From contig JAVLUZ010000271.1 in the NCBI GenBank assembly GCA_036768485.1, forward strand, positions 4,570,309-4,634,308: DNA of 64,000 nucleotides, in the 5' to 3' direction. Under the pieces are notes generated by a model. It did not search any database and was not told the DNA's origin. It saw only the letters and a program-made list of their open reading frames with translations. Positions 1 through 12,016 of the stretch are shown piece by piece. The first letter of the stretch is position 1, and each line of letters begins with the position of its first letter. The position numbers and the translations under genes were made by a program. Source of the DNA: Mermis nigrescens (lineage: Eukaryota > Nematoda > Enoplea > Mermithida > Mermithidae).

Positions 1-950
1 CAAGCTGTTATGCATACTAATGTATGCTGATGCTATAAGTGTACACTTAAAATTATTTACGGTACTTTTTTCATTAGTACATAATAATATGACTGTGAAA
101 AGAAGATTTATTTCAGGTTACTCACCATATAATGGCTTTAAATTACAAGCTTAAGAAGTTAAAAAATGGTTTGAAAAATATCAATGATGTATGTGATACT
201 GAATCAGTCCAATTAAATGACAATTATTCGTGATAAATCATAAATGTGCAACTGTCTTCAGATTTTCAAAACTTCATGACTGATTTCCAAAGAAGTAAAG
301 AATTGTGAGGTAATTTTAAAGTTCGGAATAGAATACCCATATTTCTTATGATCTAAGCTCTCAATTAATCAATGATGTCAGTTTTTGAGAAAAATAAAAA
401 TTTGTTGTGATGCTACAATGTGCTCATCATTTCATTTATGGTAAATATTAATTTTTCCGCTGAAAAGCCAAGCAAAGTATGAGAGTTTCAGTTCAAGCAT
501 TTATTTTATGTTTAACATTATCATTTTTGTTCAGTTTCCACTTAAAAAGTTCATCAAATTTTTAATTAAATTTTCATTACAGTTTGAAAATTCATTACCA
601 CTTACAAAATTTCTTTGAGGCATTACAGAAAATTTGACGTTAGTTATAGCCTGTAGTCCAAATTTTGTATCTGAACGACAGAAATTCTCCTCATCATCTA
701 TTTGCTCTAGTTTTTCAGCTGAGCCTTTCAAATCATGACCATTTGTGATTAAAATAAGGGTTCCTAGAAGAATGAATTTATTTTCACATGCGTACCAATA
801 ATTTATGGCTCCAGTTTCACTATTTAAAAAAACAGCCTATTGCTGCATCTACTTAAAAAGCGCCTTTTTTACACTAGAGATCGTCCATAAGCATATTTAA
901 GTAATTACCGGTTCCCCATCTATACTTATATGCATGATTGAGCATCTCAC
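1..950. other. No recognisable gene
   Basis: AT-rich sequence with only short open frames. A 66-codon minus-strand frame at 531-731 matches no family I know and has no conserved motif. I see no repeat structure here. Confidence 0.5.
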
Positions 951-1439
951 TCACAGTTTTGATAGTCCAAATGAGTCGCCATATCTCCTGACCTCCTCCC
1001 TGATATATTCAGGGTAGCCAGACAAATCCTCTAGAAGAAGTTTGTCCTCAGGAATTAGTGCGATTGGCTCAGCTCTATCAGTTGACTGGATGATGGGGTT
1101 AGTAGGTCTTACTTTTAAGCATGTGTTAAGATGCGGTTGAGAAAATAAATCCTTATTTGATTCAAATGCTTGATCACAATACATACATCTATATGTAATG
1201 TATTTCATATCAATGTGATTAACTAAAATTCTGCATAATTTTAAAGGAGAGGCACAGGAAGAACACCTAAACCTAGATCCTAAATGGACAGAACTCTCAT
1301 GCTCAGCTAGCCTGCTTTGCTGTGTAAACAATTTATTACGTTCAGTACAAAGGTGCAGCTTGTGCTTCAGAAACCGCGATCGGTTCAAACCGGCAGCAAA
1401 AAGATCGCTTTTCCATAGTTCTTCAAGGATTATTTGTAT
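951..1439 (-). pseudogene. Degenerate zinc-finger-like open frame
   Basis: The minus-strand frame stays open from just after a TGA near 1442 to a TGA at 951-953, about 160 codons. There is no upstream ATG, so it is an exon or a decayed gene rather than a complete ORF. Three finger-like units are visible. The first, CTERNKLF...LAEHESSVH, has the F-x5-L-x2-H-x4-H half of a C2H2 finger but Arg in place of the second Cys. The second is a CSSC pair with a single His. The third is CMYC...HLNTC, a C-x2-C-x14-H-x3-C arrangement. The C-terminal third is ordinary polar sequence. It may be a remnant of a transposon-linked or host zinc-finger protein. I cannot name the family. Confidence 0.4.
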
Positions 1440-1442
1440 TCA

Positions 1443-1602
1443 TAAGTAAAAATTTATATTTATAGATTTTGCAAAAATACATTTATAGACTTTGTAAGGA
1501 AAATTTAAAAACTTTGTCAGAAAAAATTCATATTTATAAGCTTTGTCAGAAAAAATTCATATTTATAGACTCTGCAAGGAAAATTCATATTTACAGACTT
1601 TC
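1443..1602. repeat. Short tandem array, ~29-bp unit
   Basis: Five to six imperfect copies of a unit close to catatttatagactttgtca followed by gaaaaaatt run head to tail. Copies differ by substitutions and small indels. Confidence 0.75.
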
Positions 1603-1835
1603 TAGGCATAATAAAACACATTTTGGCAAGTCCGAACACATCTAAGCGTGTCAATATGTTTATCGCATTAAAGCCCATGTGGCAGTGGTAGCAAGAGCGG
1701 ACCACTGTTTATATAAATTTAAGAGTAGGGTCGGGCCTCCTCCTCCCCCAGCAATAGCCCACAGGCAGTAAGCAGACCACTGCTTTGCGAAGGACCAGGA
1801 AGTCATACAATATACACCTGAGGCTTACTTTAAAT

Positions 1836-1945
1836 TTAGGCATAATTTACATTTAGGCTTAATTTACACGTAGGCTTAATTTACGCTTAGGCTTAGTTAA
1901 CACCTTAGGATTAATTTATGCTTAGGCTTAGTTTACCCCTTGTAC
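1836..1945. repeat. Short tandem array, ~18-bp unit
   Basis: About six imperfect copies of cttaggcttaatttacac, with drift to cttagtttacccc at the right end. No coding potential. Confidence 0.75.
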
Positions 1946-2329
1946 TCCCCAACTATGCTCTCCTATACTATAACGTTAGCTATCCTACAACATAGCCTAT
2001 GCTTAACCACTGCATATGTTATATCATTAGATCCAGAAGGCCAAGCATAACTAGTCGACCATTCCACCTATTCAAGAAATATGGCATATCAGTACAAGCC
2101 GCCTATTCAAGAAATTTGACATCTCAGTACAAGTTTAAATGCGCCCAGACATGCTTGACGTGTTTTGCTGCCTATTGTATATGAATTAATCCTATAAATA
2201 TGCCTTCCTGGCCCTTGCTCAGGCTGCGGAAACGGTACAATTATATAGAAAAGATAGGCCAACTTTTTCACACGTTATAACATAGCGGAACCACTGAAAT
2301 ACGAGCGGGTGACAACTAGCATTATTGGG

Positions 2330-4340
2330 GATCCTTCCCAACCAAAGTCAGTCGCCGCCCAAACCGTTCCCTTAAAGTCAGAAATTTTTGAACTCAGTCC
2401 ACAATTTTTGGAAAAAACTTACGTTTTTTGGCCATTTTTGAGGAAAAATGAACATCATTTACCCCTCCTCTAAAAATGGCCGATTAACCTCTTGAAATTC
2501 GGAGCTATTACATTAAACCCCTTCGTTAAAATTTGCGTTAGGCCATTTTTTTCAGGTGCATTGCAGTAATTTTTGGCCAAAGATAGAAGGTCATTAAGCC
2601 TGTTAAAATAGCCGATTTTCACCCATAATCTTATCGGAAAGTTGGGGACATCGGGGTTTTACGGTTTAACTTTATTGTTTTATTTTATTTTCATTTTGCC
2701 TGTTTTATTTTGTTTATGTTTTATTTATTTTATTATATTTTATTTTTCAAACAAAGGCTTTATCTTGAGGGTTTCCGCCTTCCCCAGAATTTTCGATTTT
2801 TAAAAACAAAAAAAAATTGGAAGAAAGGTATTCTTTTGAGCGTTTTAGCGATTTTCTTACTCAAAAATTTCACATCTTCAGAGCTTCACGCCAACTACTC
2901 AATTTCGCGCTATATTTGCTATATATGCTAAAATTTTTCAGAGCTCGAAAATTTTTTTGCATGCTTTCATGTTAAAGATATAAAGCGCATCGTCAGAAAG
3001 GGCTGGGCGTTCTTCACGCATATACTCCGTTTTTTAAGCCCAAAAGAGGCATCTTAGAGAAAATATGGTTTCACCCCAATACCCGTACCGTGCACATACA
3101 TGCGATTCTCCATTTCAAAACTTTCAAGCTTTTACCAGATATGCACAGCATGGAAACACTGGGGAGGAGTGAAATTTTAAAGCCTTTTCCAGGCTCGAAA
3201 AAGGAAAAATTAAAAAATGAAAATTTTCGTTTCTTATGCTCTAGAAAGATAGAGCATCGTCAGAAGCGCCGAAAAATGATATTTTTGACACGTATACGCT
3301 ATTTTTGAGCCCAGAAAGGTATTTTAAAATTGCACCTAGAATTCCGACGCTGTGCGTGTCTGGTCGCATACCGCCGAAAATCTTAAAATTTTTATTTTCT
3401 AATTTTATATATATATATATATTTTTTTACTTATTAAATTTTTTATTTTTTTTCAATTTTTCATTATTTCCGTGCATTTTTCATACCCCTCCGCACAAAT
3501 CCGGCCCTTTGTGTATCATTGTACATACCGTTTAAATGAATCCCACTGGACGACCGTAATGGATGCAGTCTGTTTAATGATGAAACAAGTGGCCCAGAAT
3601 ATCGCCTGACGTTGGCCGCTGGCCCAAAACTAATGAGGCCAGATTTGGACAACTGGGGGTCTTTTACGATAGTGGGATCGTGGCAAGATACCCTTCTATT
3701 ATTATACAGGGTCATCGCTCTATTAAATACGATTGGGTCGTAAATCGAAAATACTGGCGAAATTCGCTCTGGCTGCTGGGTGATCGCGAGTTCGTCTTAG
3801 AAACGGAATAATAAAATAAAGGATAGAGGCATATATTAAACAGAGGGATGAGGGTTTCCGACCTCCTGCAGTCAGCCGTCTTATCATCCTCCCAAAGTCA
3901 AAAAAGTTTTGCATCCCCCCCCACTTCAGACATGCATAGCATGGGAATTCAGGAAAGCGCCTTTTTGGGCCTAAAAATGATGGGTACGCGTCAAAAAAAT
4001 CGTTCACCGGAAATTCTGACGACGCTCTGACAAGAATTTGAAAAAATTTCAAAAAGTCGAATAAATCGAACAAAATATGGTCAGAAGAATGAGTATATGG
4101 CGCAAAGTGCCGAAAATTAGACACTTTTGAGCAAATAGATAGATAAAAACGATTGAAAAATCACCTTTTCTACAAATTTTTAGTAAGTTTTGAATGCTTT
4201 CAAAAAAATCGCGTATTTTGGAGGGGTGGAAAATTTCTGCGGAGGAAGAGGGGTAGAAATTCTTCAGGGGTGAGTGGTAACCCCTCTAAGCCCCGAGATC
4301 AAGTATGCCCCCAGCGATTTGAGACGAAAAATTCAGTTTT
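2330..4340. repeat. Diverged MITE copies, no gene
   Basis: This stretch is a patchwork of old nonautonomous elements. 2330-2530 resembles the element at 6792-6956, both ending in a ...CCGTTACATG-like terminus. 2750-3370 and, inverted, 3900-4330 resemble the CATGCATG family defined cleanly at 21447-21860 and 31713-32130. Shared features are atgctctagaaagatagagc, cgtcagaa..cgc and the terminal segment GGAATTC..CATGCTGTGCATG. A short (TA)n run lies near 3406-3422. Open frames here follow the repeats and are not genes. Confidence 0.55.
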
Positions 4341-4421
4341 TTGCCATTTTTAGATTCCTCTGTGCCATTTTACACCAAAAACTAGAGGTCCTTTACCACC
4401 CCCGCCCAATGACCAGGGACC

Positions 4422-4854
4422 CATAGGTGCACAATGTCAGGGTCGGCGGCGGGAGAAGGGGGGGGGTAAAACAATCCCAAAAATCCAAAACAGTTAATTT
4501 AACGTTCACAATTTTTTTGCTGTTTTAAAGATCAAAATGGTCAAAATAGCCTATAAAACGTTTTTTCGTGGTAATAATATCGCATTTTAAAAGCATTTTT
4601 AGTCCATTTTGACTGCATTATATCACTTTTAACATTAACCATGCAAAAATTTATCAATTTTTGGCGCTTTTTGACTAAAAAGTACTGTACTGATCTGGCG
4701 CGAAACGCCAGAAAAATTTACTTTTTTACTGCTTTTGACTTCAAAAATGATGCAAAAAACGTTCCATCAGCTCAAAATCGCAGGACAGTACCTGTCCGGC
4801 TGACCCTTCAAGGAGGGAGTAATACTCCACTCACCCCTCCTATGTGCATGCATG
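4422..4854. mobile_element. MITE (CATAGGTGCAC family), copy 1
   Basis: A 433-bp element starts CATAGGTGCAC and ends GTGCATGCATG. It is flanked by cagggacc (4414-4421) and cagagacc (4855-4862), a 7/8 match that suggests an 8-bp target duplication of hAT type. Two related copies follow in the same orientation within 1.5 kb. It contains a ggcgcgaaacgcca hairpin. Confidence 0.65.
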
Positions 4855-5206
4855 CAGAGACCCCACCGTAATTTTAAGCCCTTAAACAAGCACGTAGCTG
4901 GCCTTCTGAAGTTGAGGAAGTATTATATTTTAGAAGTCATTTATCTCAACAACTGCCTATCAAAAGATGAAAAGAATGGTAATTTTGAGCGTTTCTTAAC
5001 GAGCCCTACGTATTGGAAAAACTTTCAAAAAAATTAAATTTGATTTCGATCATAGTTTAACATTATGTCATACAAAACTGACATCAAATGATATCCAAAG
5101 CATTAGTTACATGCACGATCTTGCTGAAAAATCGTTTAACTTGTTTTATACTCAATTTAAGCACATTGCATTAAAAACAAGAAAAATAAATAATTTTGCA
5201 CGAGCG

Positions 5207-5600
5207 CATAGGTGCACAAGGTCAAGGTCGGCCTAAAATCCCAGAAATTCAAGACAGTAAATTTAATGTTCACGATTTGTTTGCTGTTTGAACGACCAAA
5301 ATGGTCAAAATAGCCTATAAAATGTTCTTTCGTGGTAATATCGCATTTTTGAAGAATTTTTGTCCATTTTTACTGCATTATATCACTTTTAACACTTAAG
5401 TTGATCAATTTCGGACACTTTTTTGAATAGAGAATACATAAAAGTACTAATTTGGCGCCGGAAAAATCTTGACATTGTTCACTGCTTTTGACGTCAAAAA
5501 TGATGCAAGAAACGTTCTCCGACACCTGAAAATCGCCGGACAGTATATACCTGTCTGGCTGACCCATAAGCGGGGGTAATACCCTCCATAAGCATGTATG
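5207..5600. mobile_element. MITE (CATAGGTGCAC family), copy 2
   Basis: The same family as 4422-4854, aligned along its whole length with small indels. Shared blocks include aaatggtcaaaatagcctat and gcattatatcacttttaaca. It ends GCATGTATG. The flanks cacgagcg/gcggagcg agree at only 5/8 positions, so the duplication is doubtful. Confidence 0.6.
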
Positions 5601-5828
5601 GCGGAGCGTCGGAAAATTTTTTGACATATTCACCATATAAACGAGTTTACTCAAATTTGCAGTTTGGAAGCGCCCGAGAATTTTCAGCTTATTTGTACCA
5701 AAGTGTGCTCAAATTAGTTCTTGTGATCTTCCAAATGCGCATCAAGAATTTTCAATCTTTTTCTAGACTAGGAAAATCCTCATACTTTCAAAATTTGGCG
5801 TAAGAATCACCCCTATCCCCACCCCACA

Positions 5829-6261
5829 CATACTTTCACAAGGTCAAAAGTTCAGGGGCGAGTGAAATCCCTGAATTTTAGACAACTAAATTTAGAAATC
5901 TGGCCTTTTTTTGCTAGTCAAATTTCAATAATGGTTAAAACATCCTATATAAATGTTTCAATGTGGAAAACTGCATTTTTTAGTACTTTTTATCCAATTG
6001 TGACTCGTGTCGTCACTTTTGTAAGTAGAAATAATGTACGAATTCATCGAAAATTTTGACATTTTAGATCGTTTCAACTTCATTCGACGCATTTTTTGAG
6101 TAAACAAAACAGAAATGTACTAGTCGGCAAAAATTTTAACAGCTTTGCTATTTTCGTTCGTAAAAATCATGCAGAAAATGTTTGTTAGTTCGAAATCGTC
6201 AGACAGTGACCTGAATCTTGGACCCTGAGGTAGGGGTAATACCCTCCATCGGGAATGTGCG
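5829..6261. mobile_element. MITE (CATAGGTGCAC family), diverged copy 3
   Basis: The third and most diverged member. It keeps the cacaaggtcaa start, the aatggttaaaacatcctata block and the ggggtaataccctccat end of its two neighbours. No convincing target duplication remains. Confidence 0.5.
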
Positions 6262-6762
6262 CCACAGCTACGTGCCTGCCTTTACATGTACGTATGGCTG
6301 TCATTTTCGGTGTATAACATGCATAGCTTTTTAAGCAGTCCTGCTTGATTGCAGTGGCGTAGCTGGGGGCATATCTGGGCAATCGACCCGTCTTCCCATT
6401 AATACCGGAAGCAAAAAATTTCGTTAGGTTGCCAGTTTGAAAAAGGGTTGTTTTGTTGTGAACATTTATCTCATGATTTCTAATTAATGGTGAATTTCTA
6501 TGTGCATTATGTATCTTTGTCTTATCAGTTGAAGTTTGGGGAGAGCTTAATCGGTTTTGATAATAGCATCCATTAAGCAGATTCAGCTATAATTTTTTTG
6601 AGTGTGTGTTACGCTTAACAATAAATTTTGCTATGGTCCATGTAAGTAGATGCATATTTTTTTATACAATTTGCATAATATCGTGCGATCAAATTTTCAT
6701 TTTAGCAATCAACTTCATTACATTACTGCTTGTAGTCAAGGAATACACCGTTGCATATTTAT

Positions 6763-7145
6763 GGTTGGTTGGCTGATTGGTTGGTCGAATGCATACATGT
6801 AAGAGGGGGATAAGGGATCCCCACCCAAATTCGGACGTCACTCCATAAAAAATCGAATTTTTCGCCGTTTTTAAACGTTTTTGGCCAAAAATTAGGGTCA
6901 TAACCCCCTTAAAAAAGGCCGGAGTCCTCCCTAGATTTCGAGCCGTTACATGTATGGTTGGTTGAATGGTTTATTGATTGATTACTTGGTCGATTGATTA
7001 GTTGGTTTCCTGGCTGATTGGTTAGTTGGTTGATTAGTTGACTGCTTGGTTAACTGGCTGGTTGGTTAGTTGGTTGGTTGGTTGGCTGGCTAGTTGTTTA
7101 GTTGGTTTTTATTTAGTTAACTAATTGGTTTGGCTGGTTTGTCTG
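6763..7145. repeat. Cryptic GGTT/GATT-rich simple repeat
   Basis: Long runs of ggttggttggctgattggttagttggttg type sequence, interrupted by the MITE at 6792-6956. The repeat is purine-poor on this strand and non-coding. Confidence 0.7.
6792..6956. mobile_element. Small MITE in the GGTT repeat
   Basis: A 165-bp element begins CATACATGTAA and ends TTACATGTATG, giving an 11-bp perfect terminal inverted repeat. It carries a GGGATCCCC block and a tttggccaaaaa block. Its flanks ggtcgaatg and ggttgaatg are similar but sit in a GGTT repeat, so target duplication cannot be judged. Related sequence occurs at 2330-2530 and around 9330-9720. Confidence 0.55.
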
Positions 7146-8788
7146 GTAATTCTTGTTGATACTTGCAGCCTTGACCGTTGATACCTAACGGCCTTCCGTT
7201 AATACTGGGTTGAACCGGGTTGAACTTATTGCCTAGGTGTGGGGGAATGGGGGATTGGTCCCGCCAAATTTAGGAAGTAAGCATAAATATTTCTACGAGG
7301 GTCCACTCAAATGAAAAAATGGATGATTGTTAAAGCTTATCTGAAAGTCTGCTAGAATAGATTTTAGCACAATTTTCTAGCTAATAAGCCTTAATTGTTT
7401 GGGCGCTTTGCGCCTTTACCCTTCAATGTGAAGGTCTTGTTGAGATAAGCTGAAAAACACTATTATTTTTATCCAGCTCTCGAGGTATCCAGTCTCAAAA
7501 TTTTTGTCCCCTCAAAATTGGTAGGCTAGCTACCAAGAAACAACCGGGCGCCCGGTCCCGATCCCAACTGGACCTAGTGGGCCCGGTCCCGCTTCCGGTC
7601 CCAACCAAAAAAGGGCCAGGCCTAGGCCGGGCTTTTTAAAGGCAGAGTAAGGAAAATATGTTGAGCTGACATGAAGAAACATTTGTATTGCCAATAATAT
7701 TTATGTGATTATTTTTAAAATGTTCCTGAATTAACTTTTCTGCAGCTTTTAACCAGTTTTGTCGAGCTTTTATGAAATTAGGGACAGGCAGATCCTAATT
7801 TTCTTTTCTCTGTTTTACATCTGGCAGGCTTCAAAAACAAATATTAACAAAAACAGAATAAGATTAAACGTACATCAGCATAAAGCCAAGAATTGCACCA
7901 ATTCCAATCAGATATTTCATATGTAAGTGAGCAATAAATGCAGAAGCGATTTCATTATTTAAAATGTGAAAAAATTTTGATATTCAAATGAAATCCTCAA
8001 CAAGGATTATATACAACATATTGGACAAAAAGTATTTTAGGGAAATATTCCTTTTACATTAAAGCAATTATTCCAGCATTTTCAGAGAACATCTCGCAAG
8101 AGATATGTACATAAACTTCTTCAAAAACACCTCCAGTTGTACACTCAAGCAATTACACTTAGTTATTCTCACAGAAAAAAACAAATGACTTATACCCATT
8201 CGATCAATTTCCTTGGAGATCATAAATTTATGAATAAACTAAAATTAATAAAGAAAAATAATAGGAAAACAGAATACATAGCAGGTTTTTTGAACGAGAC
8301 TGAGATTGTGAAGTTCAAAGTCCAGAAAGAGACATCTTTTTTTGCGAGATTTACTAAGCTTGACGAACTCAAAAACTTGAATATATCTAGGCATATCCAG
8401 AAAAAATAAAAAGTTAAAATTTCGTGATAACATGTTGTAGAAACTCTCGCCTACACAGCTTCATGCAAGCTGTTTGAATAATATGTACAAAAGTTCCAGC
8501 CATTCTCAGATCTCCAAATTTCTATTTAACATGCTTAATATCAATCAGCATCATCGATTTTCTGTACTTCATACGTAAAGTCTCTACTCTATGCGACTTA
8601 TAAGGAATCTCATACAAAGAACATGAAAACTTTCGGGCAATAGCACTGTTTTGACTGAAGAAGTTCTTTTTGTAAATTTCAACGTGTTGGCAATCGCTCA
8701 ACAGCTTCTTGAGTTACCAGACAGCTATAGCAGCAAGAAATCACATGCTTCTGCATCAGACTATGATTGAATACGTTCACGATGGGGG
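7146..8788. other. Interior of the outer element, no gene identified
   Basis: A GC-rich block at 7535-7640, full of ggtcccggtcc and ggcctaggccggg, mirrors a similar block at 11835-11905 and looks like a pair of subterminal repeats. A plus-strand 90-codon frame at 8137-8409 has no family I recognise and no catalytic motif. The rest is AT-rich. Confidence 0.4.
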
Positions 8789-9326
8789 CAGTGATCGGAC
8801 CGAGGCCTCGGCCTCGGCCTCGGCAAGCCTCGGCGTTTTTTGGAGCCTCGGTCTCGGCGCCGAGGGCGAGGCTGAAAAGTGCCGAGGCGCCGAGGGTTAA
8901 AATCAAATTTGAATAAGTTTAATATGTCCGTTGAATATTAACTATTTAGAATGCATCTGCAGTACAAAGGCTATTTTTTACCTATAGACTTTTCTTGTGG
9001 TTTCAGTCGCGTACCCAGTTACACAAAGTTACATACAGCAAAGTGTCAATTTATTATCCATGGGATGACTAAGTTTTAATTCTCATGCTTGCTACATGGA
9101 TCGGAAACACACATTCCCGAAGGAAGGGGTGAGGGAGGTTTATTACCCCCTCTCAGGGTACAAGACTCAAGTCACTGTCAGACGATTTTTGGTGAAAACC
9201 TTTTGAATATTTTGAATCTATCTTTTTTTGCCTTGAAAAGTGCAGCTAAGTATTAGAATTTCCCGAAGTGATAGAGTATTTTTGAATGTAAGCAAGAGTA
9301 AATAGACAAACTGTCACTATAAAACA

Positions 9327-9725
9327 TGCATGTAACAGCTCAAAATTTTCGGGAGGGGCTCCTCGGCATACATGTAACGGCTAGAAATTTCGGGTGGGGG
9401 ATTAGTGACACTAATTCTATGTCAAAAATGGCAAAAGCCCCTAAAATAGCCAACAAAGCGCAAATTTTCGCCAAAAATGGGGAGGGTGGGTCAAAATTTT
9501 CTGACGTTGGAGGGAAGGGTAAGGGGGAGACGTCCAACCCTGGGTGGGTAGAGAATTCCCCAAAGCCCTTCCTGCAACACGTATGGTTTTCGGCCATTTT
9601 TATGGGAGAGGGCGTAAATGATTACGAATTTTCGGCCGAAAATCGCAAAAACGCACCTAAAAATGGCCAATAAATGCAGGTTTTGCCAAAAATCAATTTT
9701 GGCTCGTGCATTTTTTGGAGCCATT
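9327..9725. repeat. Diverged MITE copies inside the 2.6-kb element
   Basis: Two nearby starts, catgtaacagctcaaaatttt (9334) and catacatgtaacggct (9370), match the terminus of the 6792-6956 family. They are followed by gccattttt/ggccaaaa blocks. Overlapping open frames on both strands follow the G/C-skewed repeats and do not look like genes. Confidence 0.45.
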
Positions 9726-10255
9726 TTTATACAATGTTAAAATACTTTCTTGGACAAAGTGATATTAATTACATCGTTTTTCAGAATATTTTAGAAAATT
9801 TCTAAAAATCTTTCGGCGCTTCGCGCAAAATATCGCTAATATACTATATTTAGATTGAAGCAGGGGAAATAAACACTCCAAAATCAATTTTTGTGTAATC
9901 TAGGCATCTTTATGCAGATTTGAATATCTTTTGTATCTATTTATACTGTTTTTAAAAATTTTATGCAAAATAAGTACTATTTAATAACTTTGCACTTTTT
10001 TGCCGTTCAAAGATAAAATTGACTAATTTATCCTGATGTTGCATTGGATTTCTAAGCACAGTAGTGCTTATTACAAGATTTACTTTGCATATTACAATAT
10101 CTGTAATATTTCTGATTTTGTAGTAGGTACAAGTTGTTTTAGCTTTCTCAGTCAAGTTTTATGTGTAAATTTCATCAAAAGCTCATGAAAATTTCGGCGC
10201 TTCGCGCCAAATAATCTTATGAATTATATCCAGGCCGAATTATCACATTTAGGAC

Positions 10256-10656
10256 CACGGTTTTTTGTATTCGGCAAAGATTTTCCATAATGTACAGAGA
10301 CTTTTAAGGACTGTCTTTGTACATGCACAAAGATTTTTGGAGAGACAAAAACTGTAAAAAGGTGTAAAATTCGCGAAAATTTTCGGCGCATCAGTAATTG
10401 TCTGTCCTATCTTTAAAATAGTAGAATTTGCATTTAGAATGGAAAAAATGTAAAATATTCAGAGACCCAGGAATTAGCTAAGATACGCTACCGAAGGTCG
10501 AAAACCCCTGTTTTACCACACTAAATCCACTAAATTGCTACTGTACCATACTATATATAATAGTACACAAAAATTTGCATGTACAAAATGTTCAAAGACT
10601 TTTGGATAGGTACCATTTTTGTTCATGTAAAAAGGTATCTTGCACAAAAAACACTG
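10256..10656. mobile_element. CAGTGTTTTTT-family MITE
   Basis: A 401-bp element begins CACGGTTTTTTGTATTCGGC and ends GCACAAAAAACACTG. Exact tttaggac octamers flank it at 10248-10255 and 10657-10664. Its interior repeats the family hallmark gtacaaagacttttgg..ccatctttgtacatgtac. It sits inside the 8789-11377 element. Confidence 0.8.
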
Positions 10657-11385
10657 TTTAGGACTGCATGCCGGTTGCAGGTCACACACTGGCAGTATGT
10701 AAAAACGTGTTTGTTTAAAAATATATTTATATAAAATATCTACAAAAATTTGTTCGCTCATACAAAGACATTACTTAATTTAAAGGTCCCCCATTTTGGG
10801 ATTTCACCCTTCCCTCAACTCTGGACCTTGGGAAACTATGATCGGAAAGTACAGTGCAGTTTCTGTCATATTACCTACCACACCAGAATAAAATGACTGA
10901 AAAAGCGTGTTTAAACATGCATTACTGCAAAAGCGAGCACAACAATGGCTACAGTTCTGTCTTTACTTAGCTTATTTCGTTTGTTCGTTTATTTCTTTGA
11001 CACTGTTTTCTTATTTATGTATAGTAATAAAAGTTTTTAAGTGCTTGTTCAGCCATATTTTTTATTAACTTTTCCAAGTCTTCAACGGCAACTTGTTAAA
11101 TTAAGTATGCTTTCATTCTGCTGATTTTATTCAATAAATCCTTAACACATTTAATCTACTATTATTGTAAATGACATTCGATAAAGTGTTCAATATTACG
11201 ATTATTCTCTAGCTCATGTGCATACAAAATATTCTAAGAGCACTATTTATGGGTATAGGTATATAAGCTTGACCCTCGGCATTACCATCGGCCTCGGCCT
11301 CGGCCGAGGAAAGGATTTTAAGGCGCCTCGGCCTGGCCAGGCCGAGGGTCCAAAAAGTACCCTCGGTCCGATCACTGGATGGGGG

Positions 11386-11920
11386 TCAATCTGTTTTTAA
11401 AAAGAAAATGAGATGCAAAGTCAACATTAAAACAATGCTTAATATTCACATAAACCGTGTACCTACTCAATGAGTGTAAATTATTAATAACGATGTATAA
11501 ATAAATCGATCTACTTTATTGATATTAAAAGACTTGCTCAATCAAAATATTATGGCCTTTAATGATTAAGAAAAGTATAGCTTATGTATCTTAACAAAAT
11601 TAATGCTACATTGAAAGTCAGATTAATAGTGCACCAGAAACGTCGCAGGCAATGTGATAACAAGTTTTTTGGACAGCAACATGAACAATCAGTTGTATTT
11701 CAAGCTACTTGTGGACACACACACACACACACACAAACGAACGCACGCCGCACGCACCACGCACACACACAACACACTAAGCATATGATGACGTACACAC
11801 ACATATGTACACCTATATAGTATAACATACATAGAGGCCCGGTCCCAGCCTCTAGAGCCCGCTCCCGGTCCCGGCCAAATTTAAGGCCTGACTGGTCGTT
11901 TACTGCCAGCTACGCCACTA
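11386..11920. other. Right arm of the outer element; (AC)n tract
   Basis: A pure (AC)n run at 11714-11736 is followed by a degenerate CA-rich tail to about 11810. A GC-rich ggcccggtccc block lies at 11835-11880, next to the right terminal inverted repeat. No gene seen. Confidence 0.6.
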
Positions 11921-12016
11921 CTTAATTGCAATTTGCATCATTGTCTAATACACAAGCGAAGGTTCAAAAATCATTTATTTGTCGTTAGCGAGAATCAGAA
12001 ATGATAATCGAATAAA

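Larger units (their letters stand above)
8789..11377. mobile_element. Nonautonomous hAT-like element, 2.6 kb
   Basis: The left terminus CAGTGATCGGACCGAGG is repeated as a perfect 17-bp inverted repeat at the right end. Identical gatggggg octamers flank the element at 8781-8788 and 11378-11385, an exact 8-bp target duplication. Both subterminal regions (to about 8900 and from about 11270) are dense in GGCCTCGG/CCGAGG repeats, unlike the AT-rich core. The core holds a second MITE (10256-10656) and diverged repeat copies. I see no transposase. The 8-bp duplication and CAGTG-type ends fit the hAT superfamily. Confidence 0.8.
6352..11920. mobile_element. Outer hAT-like composite element, 5.6 kb
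   Basis: The left end is CAGTGGCGTAGCTGG. The right end is the inverse, CCAGCTACGCCACTA, identical over at least 14 positions apart from the last base. The flanks are cttgattg (6344-6351) and cttaattg (11921-11928), 7/8 matching. I read this as one insertion of 5,569 bp that has since received further insertions: a MITE at 6792-6956 and the 8789-11377 element, itself holding 10256-10656. No transposase is recognisable inside. An alternative is that the two ends belong to separate copies of a common family, since CAGTGGCGTAGCTGGC also occurs alone at about 25987. Confidence 0.5.

Noticed and set aside
2300..9200. Single autonomous DNA transposon with a transposase gene
   Set aside because: No DDE-type catalytic blocks or BED finger were found in any frame; only nonautonomous copies are visible.
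9326..9724. Overlapping open frames of 77-115 codons on both strands
   Set aside because: They track G-rich and A/T-rich blocks of a repeat family and recur as repeat sequence elsewhere; no conserved protein pattern.
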